64,000 nt of DNA from Eledone cirrhosa (GCA_964016885.1 OZ024742.1:365230877-365294876), one strand, 5' to 3'; shown: positions 10,113-20,992, counted from the stretch's first letter. Made by a program: numbers and translations. The notes: a model not told the origin generated them from the sequence alone.

Positions 10113-11325
10113 AAATAGAAGCAGACGAAGAAAAAGAATCCATTGTCATGTTATGCCACGTTGAGGTAATTTGACTTCCAACAATGGAGAACATTGTTTA
10201 AAATATGTCGTCTTTACAATTCCTATGTTATTTCGTTCAATGCAATATTTTTTAATGTATTCAATCTGTAATTAACAATTTCAATTCAGTTAATTTTTAA
10301 TAATCAAAATCAGGCATCATTCAAATATTTTGAATCGAAAAAATGAAGACAGTAATAATTTTAATTTCTATCAATTGTCATGCTTTTGCCTTCGACAAAC
10401 TTAACATCCGAGTTCTACTGTTCCAAAGACCCAGTTATCCTGCTCAAACAGAAGTCTTTTCTTTCTAATACAAACGATTTAAATTGAAATATTTTTCCTC
10501 ATATTTTGTTTTCTTTTAAATTGAAGCTTTTAACACAAATATGTCACTAAAAAGAAATGTAAATTACACAACGCCTCTCAATAAACATATGAAACATATT
10601 TGATGTTCAAGCTGTATGCCTAATAATCTAGTTAGTTGTCACATTATATACACCTGTAAAGTGTACACATAAACATACATGCATTATATACATACACACA
10701 TTCACAGTATATATATAACAGTGCCATACCACGTGCGTACGCTTTATTAGCGCGGACGACCAATTCATTCAACCTGTGCCGATGGAACTCTATTTGTAGT
10801 AAGAAATCTATGGAAGTGAATAAGCGACAGAAGACTAAGTTACAATGTTGATAGCTCATCCAACATTTATACAGCATTTATACATCATACAAGTCAGGAA
10901 GCTGAGTATAAAGAGATACAAAGTATATATCGTCTTTTCTATTTAGTGTGCTCTTTTGAGTTCTGGTGTGTTAGTAAAATACGATACGACAGAAAATTGT
11001 ACATACAAATGTCATTATCCTAGAAGTTTCACAATATTCAAATTAAAACTGTGAGCTCCTAGCAGGTTCCTAGATTTCAGTCGTTGTTTATCGTAAAGAT
11101 TGCTTAAGGCAACATAAAGCTAACCTCTCGCTCCAATCCACTCCCATTCTTATAATTAGTAAATTCACTCTCTTCACGTTTGCCAATCAGGCAATCGAGA
11201 TAAACACATACTTCCACCCAGTTTCGTTTTAGGTCGGTCTTCGCTCCCTCCCTCTGAATTCACTGTTTGACAGCCACCTCCAGCCATCTCTTTACCACTC
11301 TAGCGTAGTAGTGAACAAAAACAGA
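10113..11325. other. Gene-free unique-looking DNA
   Basis: AT-rich sequence without long frames, recognisable repeats or inverted arms. Confidence 0.5.
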
Positions 11326-11326
11326 A

Positions 11327-11390
<64 letters not shown>

Positions 11391-11580
11391 GGAACGAGTA
11401 GGACCCCGACGGCTGAGCTCAAGCCGTTTCGACGGCTAATTCATGTCCAGAATTAGCCGTCGAAACGGCTTGAGCTCAGCCGTCGGGGTCCTACTCGTTC
11501 CTATCACCCACTCTACTACCCTAAGTATTGAGTACTTTGGTGCGTTATGGTCCATCTGGTTCCTTACCACATTTCCATCG
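11391..11580. repeat. Family G hairpin repeat with conserved flank
   Basis: 11391-11443 and 11451-11502 are inverted copies of a roughly 52-bp arm ending in 'aggaacgagtaggacccc'. A conserved 75-bp flank ('acccactctactaccctaagt' ...) follows to a TA tract. A second full copy lies at 14984-15178 and half an arm at 47843-47900. All three are entered from a (TA)n tract. Confidence 0.85.
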
Positions 11581-11614
<34 letters not shown>

Positions 11615-11864
11615 GTTTATGTATTTGTTTTGTAAGATTATTAATATGAAATGGCGTATTGAAGTAATTGTTATATTTTGTGAAGCTGGTTTTGTCAATG
11701 TAATTTCGTCACTCACTGTCACCTATTCAATTACGATTTATATTCTCTGTCTCTACTCTTCTTTCTGCTCTAATTCTGTTTGAACCATCTTGTATGTCTG
11801 TGGAACGTTTTCGTGTCTGCGTCAGCGTTTGAATTTGTGTTTGTATATGTGCCTGCCCTAAAGA

Positions 11865-12345
<481 letters not shown>

Positions 12346-12475
12346 ATATACATGTATATATATATAATTTCAGGTTATCAATAATGTAGTGATAATATAT
12401 CGTTACGTTAGAGATGAACAGCGTACGTGTAGGTTTGCTCAACGAGTATAAATTATATTCCGGAGAAAATGTAGA

Positions 12476-13724
12476 AAAGATGAATATAAAATGAAAGTGC
12501 TTTTTTTAAAAAGGAATTTATTAGGTATTGACATATGTTTCTGTAACAGACGGAATACCTATGTATCGCTGCTTGCGTAATCATTCGATAGCAAATGTAT
12601 AATCAGTTGTCACTTCTTCAGAGATTTTGGATAAATTGGATAAAATCAGAAAAATTGAAGTATTTATATTAGTTGTAATAGAGGAAGAAGAGAGGGGAGA
12701 GTATATGACAGATGGTAATTCAATTTACAGCTAAACAAGTATATAAAGGGTTTCTAATGAGAATACAATGAGTAAAAGGTTTATTTTATCTAAATAAGAA
12801 TTTTTGGGAGTGCCTATTTTAATCTATACTTGAACAGTGGACAGGGCTGGTCATTTGGTGTAGTAGTATTAATTGTAAAGTGTCAATTGAGGAAGGGGGA
12901 GATTTCGACTGCTACTGAATAACATAATGCTAGTAGCCAGCTGGTATATGCATTAGGGAATTGAATTAAGAAATCAGAAATCTCATTTTATCTATAGCAG
13001 TTTATATTAAATGGTAAATAATAGAAGAGTTGATAGAATTAAGACTAATAGAGAATGTTAATATGTGTTTTGACAATCAAACGGAGATGGAGACAGGCGT
13101 TCAATCCTGGTAGTATTTGTAATATGAAAATGTAGATTTTAAGCGATGGTTACAGTATAACGATCGCTCTATTCTGTTTAACAGATCTATAGAGCTATAG
13201 ATAAAATGAGATTTCTGATTTCTTAATTCAATTCCCTAATGCATATACCAGCTGGCTACTAGCATTATGTTATTCAGTAGCAGTCGAAATCTCCCCCTTC
13301 CTCAATTGACACTTTACAATTAATACTACTACACCAAATGACCAGCCCTGTCCACTGTTCAATTGGTCAAGTATAGATTAAAATAGGCACTCCCAAAAAT
13401 TCTTATTTAGATAAAATAAACCTTTTTACTCATTGTATTCTCATTAGAAACCCTTTATATACTTGTTTAGGTGTAAATTGAATTACCATCTGTCATATAC
13501 TCTCCCCTCTCTTCTTCCTCTATTACAACTAATATAAATACTTCAATTTTTCTGATTTTATCCAATGTATCCAAAATCTCTGAAGAAGTGACAACTGATT
13601 ATACATTTGCTATCGAATGATTACGCAAGCAGCGATACATAGGTATTCCGTCTGTTACAGAAACATATGTCAATACCTAATAAATTCCTTTTTAAAAAAA
13701 GCACTTTCATTTTATATTCATCTT

Positions 13725-13728
<4 letters not shown>
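12476..13728. repeat. Long foldback, family F, 0.53-kb arms
   Basis: Arms of about 530 bp (12476-13003 and 13195-13728) are near-identical inverted copies around a 190-bp middle. There is no ORF. The outer arms contain a hammerhead-like 3' part: on the plus strand GGTATT at about 13644, GAAA, CATATG, TC, then AATACC. GGTATT/AATACC would form stem I and CATATG stem III, but a CTGANGA box is not intact between them. A (TA)n tract abuts the right end. Confidence 0.8.
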
Positions 13729-13784
<56 letters not shown>

Positions 13785-13785
13785 G
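13729..13785. repeat. (TA)n microsatellite
   Basis: TA tract next to the family F foldback; a (TG)n tract follows at 13818-13870. Confidence 0.95.
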
Positions 13786-13870
13786 TATTTGGCCGTATCT
13801 TTTAACCTTGATATAAATGTGTGTGTGTGTGTGTGTGTATGTGTGTATGCTTGTGTCTGAGTGTGTGCGT

Positions 13871-14735
13871 AAGAGACTCAGCCAACTATAACTAACAAGT
13901 AGGAAAATGTCAGCCCATCACCAGAACATATACATATTTAGAAGTAACAAAAATTAAGAATGTTATTTGTGAACAGAATTCTCTGCAAAGTTTCTATCAT
14001 TAAAAAAAGAAAGATAAACATACATTACACTCAAATGCTCATTGATTTAATGCTTGAAAATGTTATCTTGGCTGGTATTTAAAACAGCCACTTGTTCTGT
14101 TACGTGAAAGTCACTTGAGTATTTTATACTTTAATGAATCTCTATAGCAAAGAAAAATTAGATTGGAAATAATAAAGAAAGCAAGAAATATTTTGTAGGT
14201 GTGAGCATTGAAATGTGTATTAATGCATATTGTAGTAGTTGATTAGAGACGACATCCTGCAGCAGTTTGTAGAACACATCAGGGATGAAGTGAATAGAAT
14301 TAATAGCAAGAATCTCAGGGGAACTCTAATAGATTTGAACTGTTTAAAATGGATGCATTTCTAAATAATGTCGAACTCCTGAATGTCTTGGTGAGGAAGA
14401 GACCAAATGACGACTGCTTAATGAGTTCCTAAATAGAGTGTCAAGGTGTGACATGCAAGCATACACACGGACATACATACATATATATATATATATATAC
14501 ATATATATATGCATACATATATATATACATTTATATATAGATAGATAGAGAGAGGGAGAGAGAACAGTGAGCATATTCACACATACATATGTACATCTGT
14601 CTCTCTCTATATATACACACACTTTTGCAACAGAATATGGGCCAATCTTGGTCTGAATATAATTACATTTATATAAATGCGCACACTAAAACACAGACAT
14701 TAAATATATATATATATATATATATAGTAATAATA
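13871..14735. other. Gene-free stretch with short microsatellites
   Basis: No supported coding region. 14475-14560 holds TA, TACA and GATA/GA microsatellite; the rest shows no recognisable repeat. Confidence 0.5.
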
Positions 14736-14915
14736 ATAAAATTGAAGACTAAAATCCAAAGAGGGCTCGATAAGGAAAATATATATCAAATATATAAGAA
14801 CCGTAGAGCAACGTTTTTTGAAATATCCAGTTCTGCGTTTACAGATTGACTTTGTTAGTTTCAGAAGATCCCGTTAAGGGTGAAAGCAGCGATTCTTTGC
14901 TTAAACTTTAATCTG

Positions 14916-14935
<20 letters not shown>
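14730..14935. repeat. Family H copy with inverted partial segment
   Basis: 14735-14815 matches, in inverse orientation, the 3' half of the complete unit at 43678-43835 ('gaagactaaaatccaaagag', 'ggctcgataagg'). 14862-14930 matches the 5' half in forward orientation. The copy is rearranged around its middle. Confidence 0.7.
14857..14907 (+). ncRNA. Hammerhead-like fold with one core change, family H
   Basis: Stem I AGTTT (14857-14861) with AAACT (14903-14907). The first box is CAGAAGA (14862-14868) where CTGAAGA is expected. Stem II CCC/GGG closes GTTAA. GAAA is at 14882-14885. Stem III GCA/TGC (14886-14888 with 14898-14900) is followed by TT. The T-to-A change in the core should impair cleavage. 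The copy at 43678 carries the same change. Confidence 0.55.

Positions 14936-14983
<48 letters not shown>
14936..14983. repeat. (TA)n microsatellite
   Basis: Pure TA tract between family H and family G copies. Confidence 0.95.
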
Positions 14984-14986
<3 letters not shown>

Positions 14987-15178
14987 AACAAGTAAGACCC
15001 CGACGGCTGAGCTCAAGCCGTTTCGACGGCTAATTCTGGACTCCAGAATTAGCCGTCGAAACAGCTTGAGCTCAGCCGTCGGGGTCTTACTTGTTCCTAT
15101 TACCCACTCTACTACCCTAAGTATTGAGTACTTTGGTGCGTTATGGTCCACCTGGTTCCTTACCACATTTCCTTCGTT
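14984..15178. repeat. Family G hairpin repeat, second copy
   Basis: The same arms (about 14984-15041 and 15042-15099) and the same 75-bp right flank as 11391-11580, with few differences. Confidence 0.85.
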
Positions 15179-15184
15179 ATATAT

Positions 15185-15230
<46 letters not shown>

Positions 15231-15248
15231 ATATACATGTATATATAC

Positions 15249-15304
<56 letters not shown>

Positions 15305-15320
15305 ATATACATATATTTTT
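15179..15320. repeat. (TA)n / TACATG microsatellite
   Basis: TA tract with TACATG interruptions. Confidence 0.95.
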
Positions 15321-15772
15321 TTAAAAAATTTTTTTTAAAAAGATATTTTCTTATTTTACGTCCTTTATATTATTGTTCTGCATTCTCCTGCATTGAACCA
15401 CCTAGGTACTATGACATAACCTGTGTATTTGCTGGCATGGGCGTGCATCTGTGCGCTTATGTTAGTTGATATATTAAATTATCTATATTTATCTCCAAAT
15501 CACTGATTTGTCGAGCAAACTTGTCAAAACCACTTCTAAAAAAATTTTTTTTTGGGGTGTTAGTAGGCGTCAGTCATCTTACCATCCCATTCCTTCTAAC
15601 TAGCCTCTGTGTCACGTGATTGATTCTTTAGAATCGGCCATTTGACTTGAAGCAGTGAGAATTTCGGTACATAGAATCCAGTCCTCGCAAGCTGTTCGAT
15701 CTACCGAATTATTATTATTTTTATATGAGCCGCCAGTGTCCGCGCATTGCCTGGAGACTTAACTGAGAATAG

Positions 15773-15854
15773 ACTCCCTGATGACGCAATGAATTCTCGA
15801 CAGTTGGATTACGTAACTGTCTTTATCCCATTGCAGAAACTAATTAGTTGGAGT
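15773..15854 (+). ncRNA. Type I hammerhead ribozyme, unit 1
   Basis: Stem I ACTCC (15773-15777) with GGAGT (15850-15854). CTGATGA is at 15778-15784. Stem II GCAATG (15786-15791) pairs with CATTGC (15829-15834) below a long loop. GAAA is at 15836-15839. Stem III is the palindrome CTAATTAG (15840-15847), and cleavage dinucleotide TT is at 15848-15849. All boxes and stems are intact; in the 55817 copy stem II is GTAATG/CATTAC, a compensating change. Confidence 0.8.
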
Positions 15855-16333
15855 GAAAATTTAAGTAAGTAAAAAAATTTTTTTTAAAAATTTTTTTAAA
15901 AAGATATTTTCTTATTTTACGCCCTTTATATTATTGTTCTGCATTCTCCTGCATTGAACCACCTAGGTACTATGACATAACCTGTGTATTTGCTGGCATG
16001 GGCGTGCATCTGTGCGCTTATGTTAGTTGATATATTAAATTATCTATATTTATCTCCAAATCACTGATTTGTCGAGCAAACTTGTCAAAACCACTTCTAA
16101 AAAAATTTTTTTTTGGGGTGTTAGTAGGCGTCAGTCATCTTACCATCCCATTCCTTCTAACTAGCCTCTGTGTCACGTGATTGATTCTTTAGAATCGGCC
16201 ATTTGACTTGAAGCAGTGAGAATTTCGGTATATAGAATCCAGTCCTCGCAAGCTGTTCGATCTACCGAATTATTATTATTTTTATATGAGCCGCCAGTGT
16301 CCGCGCATTGCCTGGAGACTTAACTGAGAATAG

Positions 16334-16415
16334 ACTCCCTGATGACGCAATGAATTCTCGACAGTTGGATTACGTAACTGTCTTTATCCCATTGCAGAAA
16401 CTAATTAGTTGGAGT
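16334..16415 (+). ncRNA. Type I hammerhead ribozyme, unit 2
   Basis: The same fold as at 15773, shifted by 561 bp: stem I at 16334-16338 and 16411-16415, CTGATGA at 16339-16345, GAAA at 16397-16400. Two ribozymes one unit apart could release a unit-length RNA. Confidence 0.8.
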
Positions 16416-16484
16416 GAAAATTTAAGTAAGTAAAAAAATTTTTTTTAAAAATTTTTTTAAAAAGATATTTTCTTATTTTACGTC

Positions 16485-16490
<6 letters not shown>

Positions 16491-16569
<79 letters not shown>

Positions 16570-16578
16570 GTATATATA

Positions 16579-16610
<32 letters not shown>

Positions 16611-16612
16611 AA

Positions 16613-16645
<33 letters not shown>
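16491..16645. repeat. (TA)n / (TG)n microsatellite
   Basis: TA and TG dinucleotides. Confidence 0.95.
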
Positions 16646-16647
<2 letters not shown>

Positions 16648-16649
16648 TA

Positions 16650-16840
16650 GTAAAAGGAAAAGAAAATGCCGACAAATTTTTCCCAGTGAAAAATAGTTTA
16701 ATTAGGAATAAGTATAAATTAGTAATAAGTATTGGTTAGTATTCAGTTTTAGTTTTAAGTTTTTACCGGTTGCGCATTTCTAATGCTTTTCACACATAAT
16801 TTTGAGATAGGGCGCTCGTGATGTTTGCTCTGCTTACTGT
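16650..16840 (+). repeat. Fragment of family E PLE end
   Basis: Matches the outer arm of the PLE at 43885-46610: 'gaaaatgccgacaaattt', 'gtttaattaggaataa', 'accggttgcgcatttct', 'ataattttgagataggg'. No coding part is present. Confidence 0.8.
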
Positions 16841-17002
16841 AGATATTACTGAAGTTCATAAACATCTCGGAGAAAATTTAAACTTCATGTGATAAACATT
16901 TTATTCACTTTGTACAGAAAAACTATAAAATATTGCATTTATATATCTCATGACAAACTTGAAAATATGCCGATCTTAAGATCTCTCTCTCATATACACA
17001 CT

Positions 17003-17046
17003 TTTACTCTTTTACCTGTACCAGCCGTCCGGCTGAGGCCATGATG
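17003..17046 (+). repeat. SINE-like fragment
   Basis: 'actcttttacctgtaccag' and 'gtccggctgaggccatg' match 50481-50520 and, from memory, the start of a common cephalopod repeat. Only this end is present. Confidence 0.5.
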
Positions 17047-17099
17047 TATATATATATATGTGTGTGTGTCTGTGTGTGTGTGAATGCTCGCGTATTGTA

Positions 17100-17183
<84 letters not shown>

Positions 17184-17215
17184 CACACACGCATATATAT
17201 ATATATCTACAATTA
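17047..17215. repeat. (TG)n / (TA)n microsatellite
   Basis: TG then TA then CA. Open frames here are Tyr-Ile or Thr-His repeats. Nothing is seen from 17216 to 17480. Confidence 0.95.
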
Positions 17216-17480
17216 TACATTTATCTACACATCCATATATAAGAACATACGAAATCACACATACACATTATATATACATATGTATAAGACAAACACGTTC
17301 AATGAACTTTTTACTTTTAGAAATAGAACAACGTGACAGGAATGGTAAAGAGAAACTACAGTAAAATAGTTTATACTTCAAAGAACGTATAAATCTTCAA
17401 TAACACTATTTCGATGGTACTTCGAATAATCTTAACAATTATTTCGTTTGTGGAATACACAATCTAACCTTTAATATATA

Positions 17481-18333
17481 CTAGCTGACGTACCCAGCTT
17501 CGCCCGGGTAAACAGATGATAAGAGAAGACAGGTAAAAGAGAAAATGACTGTATTGGATGTCTGGTTAGAGTATGAGGCGAGTCCGTGGTGTCTGTGTGA
17601 TACAAAAAAACAGTAAAAAAAATCTTCCAGATATACCAGATTCTTCGTTGTACCGTTTGTGCATAGCATATGAACATTTATAGGTGCTCCCACCTAGAAT
17701 AGTGACCTCTAGGAGATGGTTCATCTTCTGCCTGACTGTAAAACGTGTATCATTGCATAGACATGATTGTTCCACGTTTCTCAAAAGGATGATGGAAGTT
17801 CCAATCTTCTATATTATATGTAGATATAGATATAGATAATTAATATAAAAGATGATGCTCAGCCAGTTCGTCTTCAACCATCGCAGCATGCCGTCGCTGC
17901 TTGGCGCCAGTGTTTCGTTGGCGTTGTTCAGCCAGCTCCTCTTCATTCATGGCGGCACGTCTTCGCCTCTGAAGTTCGGCGTTCCGATGGCGCTGTTCGG
18001 CCCTTTTTTCTTCATTCCTGGCTGCCCGCCGTCGCCGTCGCCGCTGTAGTTCACTGTTTGATAAAGTCGAATTGCTTTTACTTTCTGTGGAACGCTGCAC
18101 ACACACATAAACATACGCGCACGTACATACACACGCACATATGGTAATAGTTACATCGTTCACTTTGCCTCTCTCTTTCTTACTCTCCCCTCTCACTCCC
18201 TCATTGGCATTATGCATATTAATATAAGTTTGGCGTCGTTGAGGTGGGCGGAGTCGTTTGAAATCTATGAACCAATGATAATCGAGAATTATGGACACCC
18301 GGAATAATGACATTGTTGAAATTAATATATAGA
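17481..18333 (-). mobile_element. Short Helitron (853 bp), non-autonomous
   Basis: Minus strand: starts TCTATATATTAAT at 18333 and ends CTAG at 17481. A hairpin (ACCC-rich arm, GAA loop, GGGT arm, about 17490-17510) lies 10-12 bases before the end. The flanking bases are A before TC and T after CTAG, i.e. insertion between A and T with no target duplication. These are the hallmarks of Helitrons (5' TC, 3' hairpin plus CTRR). It carries only an N-terminal-like coding segment and no Rep or helicase domain, so it needs a partner element. Confidence 0.8.
17840..18313 (-). CDS. Helitron N-terminal fragment with 23-residue STPR-type repeats
   Basis: A 157-codon frame opening with ATG shortly after the element's 5' end. 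Residues 88 to about 150 are three basic 23-residue repeats of the form RRAAxNEExxAEQRxRNaelqRR. These match the 'score-and-three' (STPR) DNA-binding repeat known from the silkworm FMBP-1 protein and from the start of some Helitron proteins. A Cys/Val/Tyr-rich stretch before it comes from a CA/TG microsatellite inside the frame. The frame ends before any Rep or helicase motif. It is probably a relic of the parent protein; translation is unknown. Confidence 0.65.
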   Translation of the reverse strand: MSLFRVSIILDYHWFIDFKRLRPPQRRQTYINMHNANEGVRGESKKERGKVNDVTITICACVCTCAYVYVCVQRSTESKSNSTLSNSELQRRRRRRAARNEEKRAEQRHRNAELQRRRRAAMNEEELAEQRQRNTGAKQRRHAAMVEDELAEHHLLY

Positions 18334-18519
18334 TTAGCTGAGCTGCTATCTGATTGGTTTGTTGGACCTTTTTACAGATGTCTTACTTGGCAATACATAT
18401 ATATATAGAGAGAGAGTGAAAGAGAGTGTGCGAGAGAAGCAAAGAACCACTGTAATAATTAGAGCGCATGCGCACACAACAGTTGTATATATATATGCTC
18501 ATATATATGTATATGTGTT

Positions 18520-18529
<10 letters not shown>

Positions 18530-18570
<41 letters not shown>

Positions 18571-18590
18571 ATGTGTGTGTGCGTGTGGAA
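18530..18590. repeat. (TA)n / (TG)n microsatellite
   Basis: TA and TG dinucleotides. Confidence 0.9.
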
Positions 18591-18599
18591 AAAATGAAA

Positions 18600-18900
18600 T
18601 TTCATTTTCTCCATTTATCGTTTTCGGTACGCCCGGCCGACTAACTCACTCGATATGCAAATTAGGCTGCTCAGCCGTTAATATGCATAAGGAAAGTATA
18701 TACTTTCAAACGTTCAATCGACTGACAGGAAGGTATACGGTGCTGATGACAGCTAATAAGCTAGAAACTAGTTCATCGTTCCTTTGTCAGTGTTGAACAA
18801 AAGGGCAACGATGTTGCCGAACACTGCACGGCTCAATTCGGGCAGTTTGTTTACAAACAAACCGAACATTATAATAAAGTTTCGGTAAACCCATACTTTC
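18600..18900 (+). repeat. Family I hammerhead repeat, first copy
   Basis: 18675-18900 matches 54545-54765 over about 220 bp ('gcataaggaaagtatatac', 'tcagtgttgaacaaa', 'tttgtttacaaac'). The core is the hammerhead at 18738-18778. A (TA)n tract follows. There is no ORF. Confidence 0.85.
18738..18778 (+). ncRNA. Type I hammerhead ribozyme, family I
   Basis: Stem I CGGTG (18738-18742) with CATCG (18774-18778). CTGATGA is at 18743-18749. Stem II AGCT/AGCT (18751-18754 with 18759-18762) closes an AATA loop. GAAA is at 18764-18767, then CTAG (stem III) and TT (18772-18773). It is compact and complete. The copy at 54600 keeps stem I while changing both bases of one pair. Confidence 0.8.
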
Positions 18901-19002
18901 ATATATATATATATGTATGCATGTATGTATGCATATACATACATTCATATACATATAAATACATATACATATACATACATACAAATACATACACACATAC
19001 AT

Positions 19003-19043
<41 letters not shown>

Positions 19044-19045
19044 AA
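18901..19045. repeat. TA / TACA / CA microsatellite
   Basis: Dinucleotide and tetranucleotide repeats. 19046-19320 shows nothing recognisable. Confidence 0.9.
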
Positions 19046-19327
19046 CAGACATGCTATTGACGTCTGTTTAAAAGGTTTGCACAGAATTTAGGTTAACTTT
19101 TCACTCTTTCTTCGTTAATTTTGTCGAATGGAATAAAACACATGAAATATTTTTTCCATTCCTCAAATCACTTTCTTCCATTTTTTTTTCAAATCTCTGT
19201 TTTATGTAATACTATATTTTACTGTTTGTGAGCAGTATAATGAACCACTTTACTGAAATACAAACGTAGTAGCTTTCATTTATATATGTCTATTAATAAA
19301 TACATAAACTTTTATAATTTTAGCCGC

Positions 19328-19530
19328 TGTTATCGGCATCGCCCGGTCTGGGAATCAAACTCACAACCTCGCAATCGCGAAGTTGTGAGTTTGATTCCCA
19401 GACTGGGTGATGCGTTGTGTCCTTGAGCAAGACATTTTATTTCACGTTGCTCCTTGTACCTGGAGTTGCGACCGATAGATAGTATTAGCAATTGGAAACA
19501 CCAATGGAAACTTTGTTTCCTCGGTCCGAT
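19328..19530 (+). repeat. tRNA-derived SINE pieces, head to head
   Basis: 19333-19379 and 19380-19415 are inverted copies of a tRNA-like promoter region with a B-box-like 'gagtttgattcccag'. The plus-strand copy continues with 'gtgtccttgagcaagacat' and 'cacgttgctcc' to about 19530, a block I remember from cephalopod SINEs. Confidence 0.6.
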
Positions 19531-19854
19531 TTGACGAAAGTTGATCGTTTCTTTATTATCGGCAGTTGAGGTATAGAATACACAGTGTTGTTAGAAAGTC
19601 GGATAGAATGATTTGCGCTATTTCTTCTAACTCTGTATGGTCTCAATATTCACTGACGACAATGTTGCCCCACCTCAATTCGACGTCAATAAAACGTTAC
19701 CAACAGACTACTGGGGTCGATTATTTCAGCATAAATTTTCGTTTTTGTCTTACTTTCTCTCTCCTCAGACGAAAACAATTGGCTGTTCTGACCTTTAACA
19801 GACACAAAACACGGTGTATGTCACTAGAGGTTCGCAATCATTCTATCTGGAGTT

Positions 19855-20495
19855 AGAAACCCAGCAGGATGGTATTCAACTCTTTCCACTTCGAGGGTAT
19901 TCTTCCATCGTCCAGATAGTGTGTGAATCGCTCGGCGATGATTTTCCAGAGTTGCTCTCCGCCTGACTTCAACACCTCCGATGTTATGCCCTCTTACCCT
20001 GACGCCTTTCCGCTTTTCATCAAGCCGACGGCTCTTTCGACCTCACCGACAAGGATGGGTGGCACATTTTCTTCCTGTTGGAGTGACGGCAACGGCTGCA
20101 CATACCCGGCAGACTTGAAGAGCTTGGTGTAGAAGTTTTCGCAAACCTTTTGCACCTCACTCTTGTCGCTGACCGGTACTCCAGCTGTGTTTTTCAGGAT
20201 CGTCACCTCCGATCTGTACATTGTCATGTCCCTCTTGAATTTCTTGAGGCTCTTCTTTTCCTTTGCGGCCTTCAGGAGCTTCTCCATCCGGTATGCCTCG
20301 AAGTCTCTCTTCAGATGTTGACGTATCACTCTGCTGAGAAGGGAATATTCGAGGTGATCTTCAGGTGTCCTCTTCATTTTCCTCCTCTTCTCAAGCAACA
20401 TCATAGTTTCCTCCGAGACTCTTCCCTTCCGCTCCCTCGGGCACACACCCTTAGCCTTCCTCAAGCACTCCTTCAGTTTCCTTATCCAGCGTGAG
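19855..20495 (-). pseudogene. RTE-like LINE, linker before reverse transcriptase
   Basis: The main frame 20464-19994 (156 codons) reads the Lys/Glu-rich linker between endonuclease and reverse transcriptase of RTE-type LINEs, including '[17 protein letters not shown]', '[12 protein letters not shown]' and a closing 'VGLMKSGKASG', where elements have a G-K-A-P/S-G-P-D motif. Past 19994 a frame change leads into 'FTHYLDDGRIPSKWKELNT' and a stop. Endonuclease and polymerase active site are missing. It abuts plus-strand sequence of the same element type at 20500. Confidence 0.75.
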
Positions 20496-20785
20496 GGACG
20501 TCATCACAGAATATATGCGCAGCAAGTTCAGATGGGCTGGCCACGTCGCCCGATTCACCGATAATCGGTGGACCCGCGCAGTTGTCGAGTGGTACCCGCG
20601 CGAGCGGAAACGACCACTCTGAAGGCCTCCAGGAAGGTGGAGTTACGATTTTAAGAATACGATTGGGACTACATGGATGAGGAAAGCACGATCCAGAGAG
20701 GAATGGACGGCGTGCTGTTACCAGGGGCGCTGAATGGACGCCCGACAGACTGGTCGGTCAAGGTAATCAAGGTGATATGTACATA
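20496..20785 (+). pseudogene. RTE-like LINE, C-terminal end, inverted junction
   Basis: The plus strand reads 'FRWAGHVARFTDNRWTRAV' and, after a stop, 'RPPGRW', the conserved tail of RTE-type LINE proteins (R-W-x-G-H-V-x-R ... G-R-P-x-x-R-W). It ends in short AAGGTGAT-like repeats at about 20759-20775, resembling an RTE 3' tail. With 19855-20495 it forms an inverted 5' segment followed by the 3' segment, as expected from twin priming. Confidence 0.7.
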
Positions 20786-20830
20786 TATATTTATATGCAG
20801 GCATGCAAGTATACATGCTTACATATATAC

Positions 20831-20834
<4 letters not shown>

Positions 20835-20874
<40 letters not shown>

Positions 20875-20884
20875 TATACATACA

Positions 20885-20953
<69 letters not shown>
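20835..20953. repeat. (TA)n microsatellite
   Basis: TA tract with a TGCATA interruption, abutting the 3-kb foldback. Confidence 0.95.
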
Positions 20954-20959
<6 letters not shown>

Positions 20960-20992
20960 AGATCAAAAGATGGTTAAAGGAGTTCAATATAT

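Larger units (their letters stand above)
15321..16490 (+). repeat. Tandem dimer of a 561-bp hammerhead unit
   Basis: The marker 'agatattttc' occurs at 15341, 15902 and 16463, giving a period of exactly 561 bp. The two units are almost identical, and a third begins and stops at a (TA)n tract. There is no ORF. Each unit has one complete hammerhead close to the junction with the next unit, as in hammerhead satellites, retrozymes and PLE terminal repeats. A diverged copy is at 55310-55920. Confidence 0.9.

Noticed and set aside
15321..16490. LTR retrotransposon with 561-bp direct repeats
   Set aside because: No TG...CA ends, no primer-binding site, no coding part between copies, and the repeats are contiguous. 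A tandem hammerhead unit fits better.
19328..19415. Functional tRNA gene pair
   Set aside because: The tRNA-like promoter bases belong to SINE sequence in head-to-head copies; there is no complete cloverleaf.
19680..19730. Another SINE body fragment ('tactggggtcgatta')
   Set aside because: Only about 20 bases resemble the SINE body, too short to call.
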